DNA of 64,000 nucleotides from an uncultured Streptococcus sp. (GCF_901875575.1 NZ_CABFMF010000033.1:62001-126000); one strand, 5' to 3'; counted from the stretch's first letter, positions 1-9,496 are shown. Made by a program: numbers and translations. Notes: generated by a model from the letters alone, not told the origin.

Positions 1-773
1 TCCTCAATCTGCCAACTAAAGGTATCGTGCTGGGCGATACCACCTAAGGCAGTACTGTGCACGATGATTTGGTGGTTAGGGATTTCCAGCATCATACCGA
101 TAATGGAACCTTGTGGGATGAAGACCTTGGTTCTATCCATTATCCTTTGATAGCCCTCGGTTTGTGTCAATTCTTTGTGGAGACCAGGCGCATCAAAGGT
201 ATAAACTGCTGTAATTTGATTTTGCAAGCTTTGCTCAATTTGACTAGCCGCATAGATGGCTAGATTTCCTCCCTTGGAATGCCCAGCCAGAATGACCTTT
301 TGCTTAGGATGGTGGGCAAAAAAGTTCTTTAAATAGCGAAGGGCGTGCTTTTGAGCAGGAATTTCCTTCATATAGGTCAGGTGGAAATCTTCCTTCCAGC
401 CAATGATACTGTCATCAGTCCCACGAAAGACAATCAGATAGGTATCGAGAGTGAGGCGGTAGGTCATAGCCGCAAATTGCTTTTGCAGTTCAGGGTCGAT
501 GTCGTTGATAAAATGGGAGAGTTTGCAATTTTTGAAGCGTTTGTGTCGAGCTAATTCATCCAATAACTGGAGGCGATTTTTACTGGTCAACATGTTAGGC
601 TCCCTTGGAACCTGAGGTGTCAGGTCTAAAAGTCGCTGAGGAGCTGTGGAGACCAGATTATCAAAGGTGAGGTAGGTAGCTTCTGTTAAGGCTAGAACGT
701 CTAACTCATTCAAAGGTAAGTCGTAAAAGGAATCGTGTGCGACATCTTTCAGATAGTCAAAAATATTGGCCAT
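1..773 (-). CDS. DUF2974 (Mbeg1-like) alpha/beta-hydrolase, C-terminus cut by window edge
   Basis: Minus-strand gene starting at 773 behind GAAAGGAGCTC, reading MANIFDYLKDVAHDSFYDLP, and running off the left edge. About 257 residues are visible. A lipase-type nucleophile elbow GHSKGG lies near residue 160, after a stretch containing IVFRGTDDS, the usual layout of the DUF2974/Mbeg1-like family of putative lipases. No signal peptide is seen, so it is probably cytoplasmic. It is divergent from the TCS01 pair, which fits the pneumococcal order. Substrate unknown. The remaining catalytic residues would lie partly outside the window, so activity cannot be judged. Confidence 0.8.
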   Translation of the reverse strand, partial: MANIFDYLKDVAHDSFYDLPLNELDVLALTEATYLTFDNLVSTAPQRLLDLTPQVPREPNMLTSKNRLQLLDELARHKRFKNCKLSHFINDIDPELQKQFAAMTYRLTLDTYLIVFRGTDDSIIGWKEDFHLTYMKEIPAQKHALRYLKNFFAHHPKQKVILAGHSKGGNLAIYAASQIEQSLQNQITAVYTFDAPGLHKELTQTEGYQRIMDRTKVFIPQGSIIGMMLEIPNHQIIVHSTALGGIAQHDTFSWQIE

Positions 774-903
774 AAGAGCTCCTTTCTTTTTATTTATCTT
801 ATCAAATTTCCCTCAAATTAGCTAGTAGGGTTGCCTCACTCTGTTGGCTGAAAACAAGCTATTTCAAATTCAGTTTCAGATTTTCTAGCATGGAAAAATC
901 TGT

Positions 904-909
904 TATAAT
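904..909 (+). promoter_or_regulatory. -10 box of the TCS01 operon
   Basis: TATAAT at 904-909, 20 bp upstream of the response-regulator ATG at 929, with the ribosome binding site AAAAGGAGGAG at 916-926. No clear -35 hexamer is visible. The short distance implies a very short leader. Confidence 0.5.
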
Positions 910-928
910 AATAGAAAAGGAGGAGCGC

Positions 929-1606
929 ATGCACAAGATTTTACTAGTGGAAGATGATTTGGTCATTCGTCAACAAGTCGGGAAAATGCTCTCTGAATGG
1001 GGATTTGAAGTTGTCTTGGTAGAAGACTTTATGGAAGTTTTGAGCCTTTTTGTCCAGTCGGAGCCTCATCTAGTCCTCATGGATATTGGCCTGCCCTTGT
1101 TTAATGGCTATCACTGGTGTCAGGAGATTCGCAAGATTTCCCAGGTACCTATCATGTTTCTCTCTTCGAGGGATCAGGCTATGGACATCGTCATGGCAAT
1201 CAATATGGGGGCGGATGACTTTGTGACCAAGCCGTTTGACCAGCAGGTTCTTTTAGCCAAGGTTCAGGGTTTATTGCGCCGTTCCTATGAGTTTGGGCGT
1301 GACGAGAGTTTACTAGAATATGCTGGTGTTATCCTCAATACCAAATCCATGGATTTACATTATCAAGGGCAAGTCTTGAATTTGACCAAGAATGAATTCC
1401 AGATTTTACGCGTTTTATTTGAACACGCAGGAAATATCGTAGCGCGTGACGACCTGATGCGGGAACTTTGGAACAGTGACTTTTTCATTGATGACAATAC
1501 CCTCTCAGTTAATGTGGCTCGCTTGCGTAAAAAATTGGAAGAGCAGGGTTTGGTAGGATTTATCGAGACCAAGAAAGGGATAGGGTACGGATTAAAGCAT
1601 GCTTGA
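929..1606 (+). CDS. rr01: TCS01 response regulator (OmpR/PhoB family)
   Basis: 225-residue response regulator. The receiver domain (about residues 1-115) begins HKILLVEDDLVIRQQ with the acidic pair, the phospho-acceptor Asp in LVLMDIGLPLFNGY, and the Lys in FVTKPFD. The C-terminal winged helix (about 130-225) shows LTKNEFQILRVL and the DDNTLSVNVARLRKKL recognition region typical of OmpR/PhoB DNA-binding domains. I start it at the ATG at 929 because a strong AAAAGGAGGAG precedes it; an in-frame ATG at 890 lacks one. It overlaps the kinase gene by 8 nt. Sequence and neighbourhood match pneumococcal TCS01; such GraR/BceR-like regulators usually answer cell-envelope stress, but the target here is unknown. 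Confidence 0.9.
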   Translation: MHKILLVEDDLVIRQQVGKMLSEWGFEVVLVEDFMEVLSLFVQSEPHLVLMDIGLPLFNGYHWCQEIRKISQVPIMFLSSRDQAMDIVMAINMGADDFVTKPFDQQVLLAKVQGLLRRSYEFGRDESLLEYAGVILNTKSMDLHYQGQVLNLTKNEFQILRVLFEHAGNIVARDDLMRELWNSDFFIDDNTLSVNVARLRKKLEEQGLVGFIETKKGIGYGLKHA

Positions 1607-2573
1607 TTGGAAACCATTTTTTCTAGCCTATCTGCGCTCCCGTAGTCGTCTTTTCATCTATCTGCTTTCTTTGGCATTTCTGGTCTTGCTCTTTCAGTTT
1701 TTATTTGCCAGTTTGGGAATTTACTTTCTCTACTTTTTCCTGCTATGTTGCTTTGTAACCATCTTATTTTTCACTTGGGACATATTGGTGGAAATGCAGG
1801 TCTATCGTCAGGAACTTCTCTATGGAGAGAGGGAAGCCCAATCTCCCTTGGAAATAGCCTTGGCTGAGAAATTAGAAGCGCGTGAGATGGCACTTTATCA
1901 GCAGAAGTCAGATTCAGAAAGAAAACTGACGGATTTGCTGGATTACTATACCTTGTGGGTCCATCAGATTAAGACCCCCATTGCAGCTAGTCAACTCTTA
2001 GTTGCAGAAGTAGCTGATCGCCAACTAAAGCAGCAACTGGAACAGGAAATTTTCAAAATCGACTCCTATACCAATCTAGTTTTACAGTACCTGCGTTTAG
2101 AAAGTTTCCATGATGATTTGGTCTTAAAGCAGGTGCAAATTGAGGACTTGGTCAAGGAAATAATTCGTAAATACGCTCTTTTCTTTATTCAAAAAGGCTT
2201 AAATGTCAATCTACATGACCTTGATAAAGAAATCGTGACGGATAAAAAGTGGTTGCTAGTGGTTATTGAACAAATTATCTCAAACAGTCTCAAGTACACT
2301 AAGGAAGGTGGCCTGGAGATTTATATGGACGGGCAAGAGCTTTGTATCAAGGATACAGGAATCGGGATAAAAAACAGTGACGTCCTCCGAGTCTTTGAAC
2401 GTGGCTTTTCAGGATATAATGGCCGCCTAACTCAGCAGTCATCTGGACTTGGCCTCTATCTATCTAAGAAAATTTCTGAAGAACTGGGTCACCAGATTCG
2501 CATCGAGTCTGAGGTTGGAAAAGGAACGATAGTGCGGATTCAGTTTGCTCAAGTGAACTTAGTCCTTGAGTGA
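1599..2573 (+). CDS. hk01: TCS01 sensor histidine kinase (BceS/GraS-like)
   Basis: 324 residues. Two closely spaced transmembrane helices (about residues 15-60) are separated by only a few residues, so there is no extracellular sensor domain; this is the hallmark of intramembrane-sensing kinases. The H-box is YYTLWVHQIKTPIAASQLL with the phospho-accepting His near residue 123. The HATPase part shows the N-box EQIISNSLKYT, the G1 box DTGIGI and the G2 box SSGLGLYLSKK. The start overlaps the regulator stop (ATG inside GCATGCTTGA), so translation is coupled. BceS-like kinases often work with a bacitracin-type ABC transporter; none is adjacent. Confidence 0.88.
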   Translation: MLDWKPFFLAYLRSRSRLFIYLLSLAFLVLLFQFLFASLGIYFLYFFLLCCFVTILFFTWDILVEMQVYRQELLYGEREAQSPLEIALAEKLEAREMALYQQKSDSERKLTDLLDYYTLWVHQIKTPIAASQLLVAEVADRQLKQQLEQEIFKIDSYTNLVLQYLRLESFHDDLVLKQVQIEDLVKEIIRKYALFFIQKGLNVNLHDLDKEIVTDKKWLLVVIEQIISNSLKYTKEGGLEIYMDGQELCIKDTGIGIKNSDVLRVFERGFSGYNGRLTQQSSGLGLYLSKKISEELGHQIRIESEVGKGTIVRIQFAQVNLVLE

Positions 2574-3021
2574 GAAGAGACAATGAGTTTTTACCCAATC
2601 TCTTTTTGCTATATTTCAGGATATTTGAAGACTGTTTTTTACAAAACCAATAATAGAATTTTTAATACGGAATATAGTATAAATACTGGTTCAAAGTGAA
2701 GTTTTGTATGCTTTATACTTTTGTTGAGTATAAAATCTATAAACTAAGGGTGAATTACAAAAATTAATTTGAGATGAAGTGAATTGTAGACTTGGGGAAT
2801 GTCTCCTATTCGATTTCAGAATGAATCGTTGATACTGGATTAAAAGAACTGCAGCTTTCTTTTTATTTTGAATGAGATAGGTGTATATAGATTTGTGTAA
2901 CTGGTGTAGAACTGTTTCCAAAGAATTATTGAATGTATCGAATACACACATTCTATTGATTTTGAACCAGTTTTTAATTTCTAAATGTTGTAATAGTTTT
3001 ATCAAGTAAAAGGAGACTGCC
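2574..3021. other. AT-rich intergenic stretch, no supported gene
   Basis: About 450 nt between the TCS01 kinase and the regulator relic. Short frames on both strands lack ribosome sites and recognisable motifs. The segment just after the kinase stop (2574-2610) could form a weak hairpin followed by T residues. The rest reads as decayed DNA at the start of the accessory region. Confidence 0.5.
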
Positions 3022-3123
3022 ATGATTGGAGACAATATAAAATTCTTACGAAAATCACATAATCTGATATAACCAGAATTTTCACGGATTGTGGGTGTGT
3101 CACGAAATAGCCTAAATCGTTAG
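3022..3123 (+). pseudogene. Xre-family HTH regulator, N-terminal relic with two stop codons
   Basis: Starts with ATG at 3022 after AAAGGAGAC. It reads a typical small Xre helix-turn-helix start (MIGDNIKFLRKSHNL), then a TAA where Gln is expected, then PEFSRIVGVSRNSLNR, then a TAG where the family usually has Tyr of an R-Y-E-N/K motif. After that point the sequence switches to an unrelated frame that looks like a radical-SAM C-terminal domain. I infer a deletion that joined the regulator head to a downstream gene, followed by point decay. Confidence 0.65.
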
Positions 3124-3434
3124 AAAAACTGAAAAAGCTTACTTTCAATAGAAGTATTGGAAATATTCATTTTACATCTATCAAAGAAACATGGGATAGA
3201 CCTATATTTTACAAAATAGCAAATTATATTTTGAATGATAGTAAAAACTGCAGTACTTGTGTGATTTACAATTATTGCACTCAATGTCCGAGTATCGCAC
3301 TATCTGAAATAAGGAATAGTAGAGATTGTTCTGCGATATGTAAAAAAAAACGCATTAGCAAGGAGTATCGTATATGCTACCATATCTTAAAACTATTAGA
3401 TGGTATCTCTTTTTTAATTTTCTTTTTGGTGTAG
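3120..3434 (+). pseudogene. C-terminal relic of a radical-SAM/SPASM peptide-maturation enzyme
   Basis: An open frame without a start codon runs from about 3120 and reads LTFNRSIGNIHFTSIKETW, then a Cys-rich block C-x2-C-x5-C-x2-CPS...C-x3-C ending near 3345. This order (G-N-I ... W ... clustered Cys) is the signature of SPASM auxiliary iron-sulfur domains at the C-terminus of radical-SAM enzymes that modify ribosomal peptides. The catalytic N-terminal radical-SAM domain is missing. The frame runs on into the ABC transporter gene by about 60 nt because no stop occurs, another sign of decay. Family assignment is by motif only; I did not see a precursor peptide. Confidence 0.5.
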
Positions 3435-4885
3435 TATCGAATATCTGCACAGCTTTGTTACCGTATTTCACGCAGGCATTAATCAAAGGGGATTATCAAG
3501 TAGCTCTATATGGTTACTCTATGTCAGTGGCAGGTTATTTGAGTTGTAACTATATCCAAATGATACTTGATTGGAAGCAGGGGATTATCTTTTCGACTAC
3601 TTTGAAAAATGAGTGGTTTCGTTCACTTCTGGGACTCAGTCACTACGATTTCAAGCAGAAAACAGTAGCAGAGTATATTTCCTATCAATCTAATGACCTA
3701 GATTCGTTGGAAAAGGATTACCTTCCTCCATTGATGAGTTTTATCAAACAAATTTTACGTATCATCATTTACGCTTTCATTATTAGCAGAACAATTAATC
3801 CTATTGTATCACTGATTTTAATCTTTTCTACTGGAATTAGTATTCAAATTCCTAAAATCGTTGGGAAGTTGACCGCTAATCGTAGACAGGTTTACTTGAA
3901 AAAACAAGGAGATTACTATCGAACTTTGGAGGATTTGCTCATGGGACATCATTTGGTAAATAAACTAACTATGTCGCATTTTTTGAATCAACAAAAGAGT
4001 TCTCTAAAGAATTTGCAGGATAAGTATTTTAAGTATGGTTTGACAAAAATTACAGGCATCTTATTGACAGGTGTTTCTTTTGAATTCATTAGTCTTGTTC
4101 TGTTTATTTATTTAGCCTACTCTCTATCTCACCAGCAACTCGGTATTCCTGAGGTGGTGGCGAGTTTCGGATATATTAATGCTTTTTCTGAACCAATACA
4201 GGAAATCCTTTATGATTTACAAATGTTAGAGTCCGTAAAGCCTGTAATCAAGAGTTTTCAAAACATTGTTGGGAGACCCGTTTCAGTTCAAGCACCTCAA
4301 CATTCTTTTGATACGATTACTTTGAAAAACATTTCCAAACAACTGGGAGAATCAAAATTGATAATTACTTCCGCTACGATTCAAAAAGGGGATAAAATTG
4401 CGCTTATTGGTAAGAATGGGTCTGGAAAAAGTAGTCTTCTCAACATTTTAAATGGAACAGATGAAGATTTTGAAGGACAAATTGTGCTAGATGGGCTTGT
4501 TTTGGATCATCTTTGGGGAAGATTCGGTATGATTCTGCAACAAGAACATACATTTATTTCGAGTTATGAAAATAATGTAACGCTATTCAATAGTTTCAAT
4601 GAAAAATTCAGAGAAGAAGATTTTGAAAAAATTCCACCACAAACCCTGTCAGGTGGTCAGCAACAACGAATGTATTTAAATCGTGAGAAAAATCGTAAAA
4701 ATCCATTGCTTATCCTAGACGAACCTTTCTCTGCCTTGGATACTAATCAGTTTAAAATGGAATTGGAAAGAGTTCTGGAACTACCAAGTGCCGTCATTGT
4801 TACTTTACATCGCCAAAACGAATTATTAAGTAAGTTTGACCAAGTTTGGGAAATTAAGAATGGAGAACTTGTAATTTTGAAATAG
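3374..4885 (+). CDS. Half ABC transporter (fused TM and ATP-binding domains), peptide-export type
   Basis: 503 residues starting at an ATG preceded by GCAAGGAGT. Residues 1-290 hold about six hydrophobic helices (ABC transmembrane type 1). Residues 310-503 form the nucleotide-binding domain: Walker A GKNGSGKSS, Q-loop MILQQEHTF, signature LSGGQQQR, Walker B LLILDEPFSAL, and a His switch in IVTLHRQNEL. The ATP domain is compact. There is no N-terminal C39 peptidase domain. It sits directly behind the radical-SAM relic, so it most likely exported a modified peptide (inference). The frame is intact although its neighbours are broken. A role in bacteriocin immunity or drug export cannot be excluded. 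Confidence 0.75.
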   Translation: MLPYLKTIRWYLFFNFLFGVVSNICTALLPYFTQALIKGDYQVALYGYSMSVAGYLSCNYIQMILDWKQGIIFSTTLKNEWFRSLLGLSHYDFKQKTVAEYISYQSNDLDSLEKDYLPPLMSFIKQILRIIIYAFIISRTINPIVSLILIFSTGISIQIPKIVGKLTANRRQVYLKKQGDYYRTLEDLLMGHHLVNKLTMSHFLNQQKSSLKNLQDKYFKYGLTKITGILLTGVSFEFISLVLFIYLAYSLSHQQLGIPEVVASFGYINAFSEPIQEILYDLQMLESVKPVIKSFQNIVGRPVSVQAPQHSFDTITLKNISKQLGESKLIITSATIQKGDKIALIGKNGSGKSSLLNILNGTDEDFEGQIVLDGLVLDHLWGRFGMILQQEHTFISSYENNVTLFNSFNEKFREEDFEKIPPQTLSGGQQQRMYLNREKNRKNPLLILDEPFSALDTNQFKMELERVLELPSAVIVTLHRQNELLSKFDQVWEIKNGELVILK

Positions 4886-4900
4886 CTAAATTATAAAGAA

Positions 4901-5005
4901 TAAAACGCATATTATCAGGAGTTCATCTGAACCGCACCCCAAAAGTTAGATTTTTTCTGTCTAACTTTTGGGGTGCAGTTCAAAACCTTGGTACTATGCG
5001 TTTTA
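4901..5005. terminator. Nested inverted repeats: split terminator enclosing a second hairpin element
   Basis: An outer inverted repeat TAAAACGCATA (4901-4911) / TATGCGTTTTA (4995-5005) encloses a second, longer palindrome: TGAACCGCACCCCAAAAGTTAGA, a short loop, then its complement to about 4982. The outer arms look like a Rho-independent terminator whose loop was split by the inner hairpin. The inner arms resemble IS terminal repeats joined head to head, like a minimal MITE. On the minus strand, the sequence just to the right (stop at 5018-5020) reads LNFLPKSSDRGWEETQFKEK in frame, perhaps the tail of a lost gene. Confidence 0.5.
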
Positions 5006-5108
5006 TTGTGGGAAGATTTACTTCATTTTCTCCTTAAATTGAGTTTCTTCCCAGCCTCTATCAGAGCTTTTAGGTAAAAAGTTGAGGATAATACAGTTGT
5101 AGAAGGAC

Positions 5109-6711
5109 GAGCACACTGAAAAAATAAGGAGCTTACTTTTAATGAAAGGAAAATCGAGGAATCTCTCATCAATTTGAGCGAATTCCTCAGTTATTTTGTA
5201 TTTATAAAGGTCATAATTCGTTTCATATTGACCAAGAAGATGATTGTGGCTGTCTGTAACTCCATGCTGAAAAGACCCGATGCCCTTGCGACATCAAAGA
5301 CATGTCTCTGTTTTAGTTCGGTATTCTTCGCTTCGATTTTATAGCGATGTCTGGTAATTTCTTTAAAATAAGGTGTTTCCTGAAATTTCTTCTGGAAAAG
5401 ATGGTCGTTACTCTTAATAGCTAATGAATAAGTCTTAGACTTTGTCCCCTTCTTATAATAACCTTCCTTGGAAAGGCAACTCTTGCACTTATCTTTGTCA
5501 AAGTAATGAGTGACAACTTAATTCTTATTTTGATATTTTTTCCCTGTCCTTGCTTTGCGAATAGCCATGTGTTATTCTGGACAGACAAATAGCTCTGCAT
5601 CTTTATTAAATTCAAACGCATCCTCTTCTTTACGGTAACCTTTTGAAACAGAAGGGTTCAGTTTTGACACCAAATGAATCTTTTCTTTGCGAGCTAGTTG
5701 AATATTGTCCTTTCCTGAATAAGCCGCATCACCAATAATAGTCTCGATGTCCAGACTATTTTCCTTTGTTTTAGCATATAACTCAGGTAAATATTTCCTA
5801 TCACTTTGTTCGCCAGAAGTGACCACACAAGCAGTAATAATCCGTTCATCCGTTATAGCGATATGACTTTTATATCCATAGAAAGAGCTGTCGGCTGTCT
5901 TATGTCCGAGCCTAGTATCCTCCTTAACAGAAGCTTCCAAGTATTCTAAGTCGTCCTCAACAGCCTCTTTTAGGTAATTGAACTTTTGAGAGACAGCCGG
6001 TAGGGCTAAGAGTTCCTCATGTTTTTTAACCATAGCCATTGACTCCTCTGTATATGTCAATTCTGCTTCGAGTTTATCTTCTTGAGGTTTCTTTGGAAAT
6101 TCTATTTTGATATCTTCTGAATGTTGATAAATCGTTTTACGTAAAGCTTTTGAACGCTTCCTAAGAATTTCTTGGGGTTTCTTAGGATTATAATGAGATT
6201 TGGTGTGAGTGGCATCCACAATGAGGATTTTACTCTTAATCAAGTTGTGTTCGAGTGCAATTTGAACAGACTTCTGAATCAATACATCAAGCAGTTTGTA
6301 ATCTTTAATTCTTAGCTTTCTAAATCTTGTCAGTGAGGATGGCTCGATAACAGAATCCTCAGGAGCTAGACCAAGAAAAAATTTAAAGGTCATATCTGAC
6401 AAGGAACGTCCCCCCACATCGACATCTGATAACTTATAAATATCTTCTAACAAGAGATATTTGAACATCATAATCGGTGAATAAGCTTTACACCCAAAAT
6501 AGGGACGATAATTCTTTTCTAGTTCATCATGAATAAAGCTAAAATCACAGAGTTCAGTTAGCTGACGAAAAAAGTGGATTTTAGGAACCACGATATCATA
6601 CAAACTAGAATAAGGACTGACATCCATAGTTAACTGATTATCAAGCATCATTTCACCTCATCTCTAGTTTAACAAAAAAGCCATCAATTTGATGACTTTT
6701 TCAGTGGGCTC
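5109..6711 (-). mobile_element. IS1182-family insertion sequence, degenerate
   Basis: Bounded by inverted repeats GAGCACACTGAAAAA (5109-5123) and TTTTTCAGTGGGCTC (6697-6711), which match at 14 of 15 positions, about 1.6 kb apart. It carries one transposase gene on the minus strand, interrupted by stops. A hairpin AAAAGCCATCAATTTGATGACTTTT lies inside the right end. No target duplication is obvious in the flanks. Confidence 0.7.
5191..6651 (-). pseudogene. IS1182-family DDE transposase with in-frame stops
   Basis: Starts at 6651 behind TGAGGTGAA. The first 359 codons are open and include the first two catalytic acids (ILIVDATHT, then IIGDAAYSG). A TAA at about 5572 interrupts the zinc-ribbon-like region (FVCPE stop HMAIRKARTGKK), and a second stop follows near 5519. 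The same frame then continues through IEAKNTELKQRHVF, which carries the expected third catalytic Glu, to a natural stop at 5191. Because the Glu lies beyond both stops, the product should be inactive. The reading is clear; the family name rests on motif spacing. Confidence 0.75.
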
Positions 6712-7045
6712 ATGAAACGCTATGAGTTTTTTGTTGCACTATATTTTACAATTTATCATTATAAAATAAATGCTGAGCTTTTTGAAAGCTTCTAATTTGG
6801 AAAAATTAGAATTGCTGAAAAGTAAGAGTACATTAATGATATTTTATGAATATATGTACACACACTAATTAGTTATAAATATGAGAAACGAAAATTATAT
6901 TAGTGTTGTTGAACTGGGCTAAAGGGAAAGGGGAGAAAAAGTTATCAATTGAACGATACTTCAGTACCAATAAAATTGAGTACTAAAGTATACAAAAATT
7001 ACTAATGGATTGAGACTTTTGTATTTGATTATACCGTAGAGAATA
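6712..7045. other. AT-rich spacer, no gene seen
   Basis: About 330 nt between the insertion sequence and the Nudix gene stop. No frame with a ribosome site, no strong hairpin and no repeat shared with the rest of the window was seen. Confidence 0.4.
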
Positions 7046-7513
7046 TTAGTCAAATAAAATTGTTTTGTTTTCACTAATGCATTTCTTATTATTATCCCAG
7101 TAGTTAATACTTTCAAAGCTTCCTTTTCTTAAATAAAGCGGTATCCTTTTTCTTATATCATTTTGCATTGGTATTTTATCAATATCTTTTAGATTCCACC
7201 ATTTTGGCTCACCTTCATCAGATGTGCTTAGTTCACCAGTAAACTGAGTACATAAAAAGTCATAGAAGACAAATCTCTCATTACCAATTGAATTAGTAAA
7301 GCCTGAAATTCCCTTTAATTCAAGATTTAATGCAGTGAGTCCAGTTTCTTCCTTAAGCTCCCGTAGTGCAGCTTCAAAAAAACTTTCAGGGAATTCAACT
7401 TTTCCCCCTGGTGGAATCCAGCCAGGAAAATTATCGTGCTGTCTATTAAGTAATAAAATTTCTTGATTTTTCAAAACGCAAATATTAACCCAGTTTTTGA
7501 TTTTTTCAGTCAT
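7046..7513 (-). CDS. Nudix hydrolase
   Basis: 155 residues from the ATG at 7513, chosen because GAAGGT lies 7 nt upstream; an in-frame ATG at 7543 has no ribosome site. A complete Nudix box G-x5-E-x7-REL-x-EE-x-G-L is present (GGKVEFPES then FFEAALRELKEETGL), so metal binding and pyrophosphohydrolysis are expected. The preceding strand ILLLNRQHDNFPGWIPPGG is typical of MutT-like members. Substrate cannot be told. It is monocistronic, AT-rich like its accessory neighbours, and probably transferred. Confidence 0.8.
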   Translation of the reverse strand: MTEKIKNWVNICVLKNQEILLLNRQHDNFPGWIPPGGKVEFPESFFEAALRELKEETGLTALNLELKGISGFTNSIGNERFVFYDFLCTQFTGELSTSDEGEPKWWNLKDIDKIPMQNDIRKRIPLYLRKGSFESINYWDNNKKCISENKTILFD

Positions 7514-7824
7514 ATTATCAACCTTCAATAAGTATTTTTTCATATATTATACTATATGTCAAGAACTATATGCTATTTATGATTGTGACAAATGTGTCTC
7601 AGCCAAAGATTGATGATTTTTATGAAATAGCTGATTAACTCTCAGATATGACGATAAAATAATTTTTACAAGACTAGTTAACCTTATTATACTGTGGCAA
7701 AAAATAGAATTTCATTGATTTTCTGTATATATTTTCTATTGATTCAAATGGGATATATGTGGGTCTTGTTTTACCTTTAAGAAAAGTTGATAATAAAATC
7801 AAGATATCTGAAGGATTTTAAGAA

Positions 7825-8094
7825 ATGGATGGTATAGGTTATGTAATTTATATCAGAATTAGTAACATTCCTGAAAAAGCCTATGAATATGTTGTAAATG
7901 GGAGCTTTGCTATTGGATGGATTATAGATCGGTATCAAGTTAAAACTGATAAAAAATCTGTAATCACTGATGATTCAAATGATTATAGTGATGATGAAAA
8001 GTATATCTTCAAGTTGCTATTGAGAATTATTAATGTAACTATCCAAACGGTTGATTTAATAAATAGTTTACCTAAATTCGAAGTTGTTGAATAG
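7825..8094 (+). pseudogene. C-terminal relic of a type ISP restriction-modification / COG4889 helicase protein
   Basis: An 89-codon frame reads NIPEKAYEYVVNG, then IIDRYQVKTDK, then a DDSNDYSDDEKYIFKLLLRI block and INSLPKF at the end. This order matches, as I recall it, the end of large type ISP restriction/helicase proteins (a YxVNGRSA-x-EW-x-x-DRYQVKTDK motif, an NDPND loop, a final LP). The usual NG-RSAIEW is changed to NGSFAIGW, which suggests neutral drift. Nothing of the nuclease, helicase or methylase parts remains upstream. There is no ribosome site before the ATG. I treat it as a fragment, not a functional small gene. Confidence 0.6.
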
Positions 8095-8239
8095 CTTTTA
8101 ATAAGGAGATGAATACGTTGTCTAAAGTGTATTTGTCTTCTTTTATTTAAATTTAATTTTCAATAAACTGATTAATTTATCTTATGATATAATAAAAACA
8201 AGTACATTACATTAATTATCATAGTAAAGGAGTTGTTAA

Positions 8240-9310
8240 ATGGAAAATTATAATGAGTTACTAACACTTAGGAATAAAATAGAAAATACACTGAATTATC
8301 AACTGTCACTAAGCAATTTAGAATTATATCACAGCAATCTATTTGCTGTTGTTCTGGAGAAGTCTGAATTTATTAATCATAAGTTTTTTAGTAATGTTAT
8401 TGATATTAATAAAAAATATACAGATTTAAAGGTTTACAGAGAAAAAAATTCGATTGATTTAACTATCGAGGTTATTGATGAGGATAGAAGGACTCATGTT
8501 ATTTTTATAGAAAATAAGGTTAAGTCTTTACCAGACAAAAGTCAATTAATTCGTTATTCTGAAAAAGATTCTAATGCTAAAGGGATACTTCTTAGTTTAG
8601 TTAAACCTGAATTTGAACTACCTGATAGTTGGTTTAGAAGAAGTTATGGTGAGCTAATTGAGTATTATAGTGATTTACTTGATAAAGTAGATGAGAGTTT
8701 TAGATTATTCTTAACAGATTATGTTGAATATATGAAGAATGTGAAAGAGTTTATTGAAAAGATAAGTTATGGCGAATCATACTTTTTAGAAGAGTGTAAT
8801 AATAAAGTACTTGAAGGTATGAGATTAAGGTCGGTTGTCGAGAAGATTCATTATGCGAATTTAGAGAATAAGATTTCTGATTTAGAATATAAAACATACT
8901 CTGGTAGGATAAGAGGAGCTCATCATTTTGGGATTTATCTTCCTATCGAAGGTACTACGTCATCATTTGATATTCAGATACAAGGAAAACAGTATAGACA
9001 TAAGGTTAATTTTTCTCTTGAAGATAAAGCAAAATTAGGTGATTTAGAAAGAATATGTGATAGTATAAAAGAGAAAACTTGTTTGTATAATTTCAATCTA
9101 GAGGATAATCCAATTTTAGAAAAATCATCTTCAATAAAAAAATGGAAAACATATGGTAAAAAAGATTATTATGATTATGCTCATATAAAAAAACATGTAT
9201 CTAGTAAAGAGTTGATTAATTATATAAGAACGGATATCAAGAAAATTGAAGCGGATCTGAAAATTGTTAAAGATATTATTTTAGAAAATATTAAATCAAC
9301 AACTAAATAA
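8240..9310 (+). CDS. PD-(D/E)XK nuclease superfamily protein
   Basis: 356 residues, ATG preceded by TAAAGGAG. Near residues 70-105 it shows SIDLTIEV...THVIFIENKV then QLIRYSE: an Asp, then E-x-K on the next strand, then a conserved Q-L-x-x-Y. This is the PDDEXK_4-type nuclease core. The C-terminal two thirds is helical and unassigned. It lies between the type ISP relic and the AlbA_2 protein, so a defence or mobile-element role is plausible but inferred. Very AT-rich codon use compared with the core genes suggests transfer. Confidence 0.6.
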   Translation: MENYNELLTLRNKIENTLNYQLSLSNLELYHSNLFAVVLEKSEFINHKFFSNVIDINKKYTDLKVYREKNSIDLTIEVIDEDRRTHVIFIENKVKSLPDKSQLIRYSEKDSNAKGILLSLVKPEFELPDSWFRRSYGELIEYYSDLLDKVDESFRLFLTDYVEYMKNVKEFIEKISYGESYFLEECNNKVLEGMRLRSVVEKIHYANLENKISDLEYKTYSGRIRGAHHFGIYLPIEGTTSSFDIQIQGKQYRHKVNFSLEDKAKLGDLERICDSIKEKTCLYNFNLEDNPILEKSSSIKKWKTYGKKDYYDYAHIKKHVSSKELINYIRTDIKKIEADLKIVKDIILENIKSTTK

Positions 9311-9496
9311 AAAAATTAAATGCTGGTGAAGCAGTATTGATAAGTATCAATCTTCTAAAGGATTTATATATTAAGGTTGAAAAGTGTGCTCGCCCTCATC
9401 ATAATGAAACACCTAGCCTATTATTTTAAGAAAAACAGATTCAGTAAGTAATACAGAATAATCATCATTATTTAACCAAAAATTAGGAGAAAATAA
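9311..9496 (+). other. Intergenic segment with a short start-less frame
   Basis: From about 9320 to 9429 a frame reads NAGEAVLISINLLKDLYIKV then a His-rich ARPHHNETPSLLF ending at TAA. It has no start codon or ribosome site and probably is a gene fragment. Identity unknown. Confidence 0.25.

Noticed and set aside
2691..3035. 114-codon minus-strand frame near the Xre relic
   Set aside because: No ribosome site, no motif, and it overlaps the regulator start; AT-rich chance frame.
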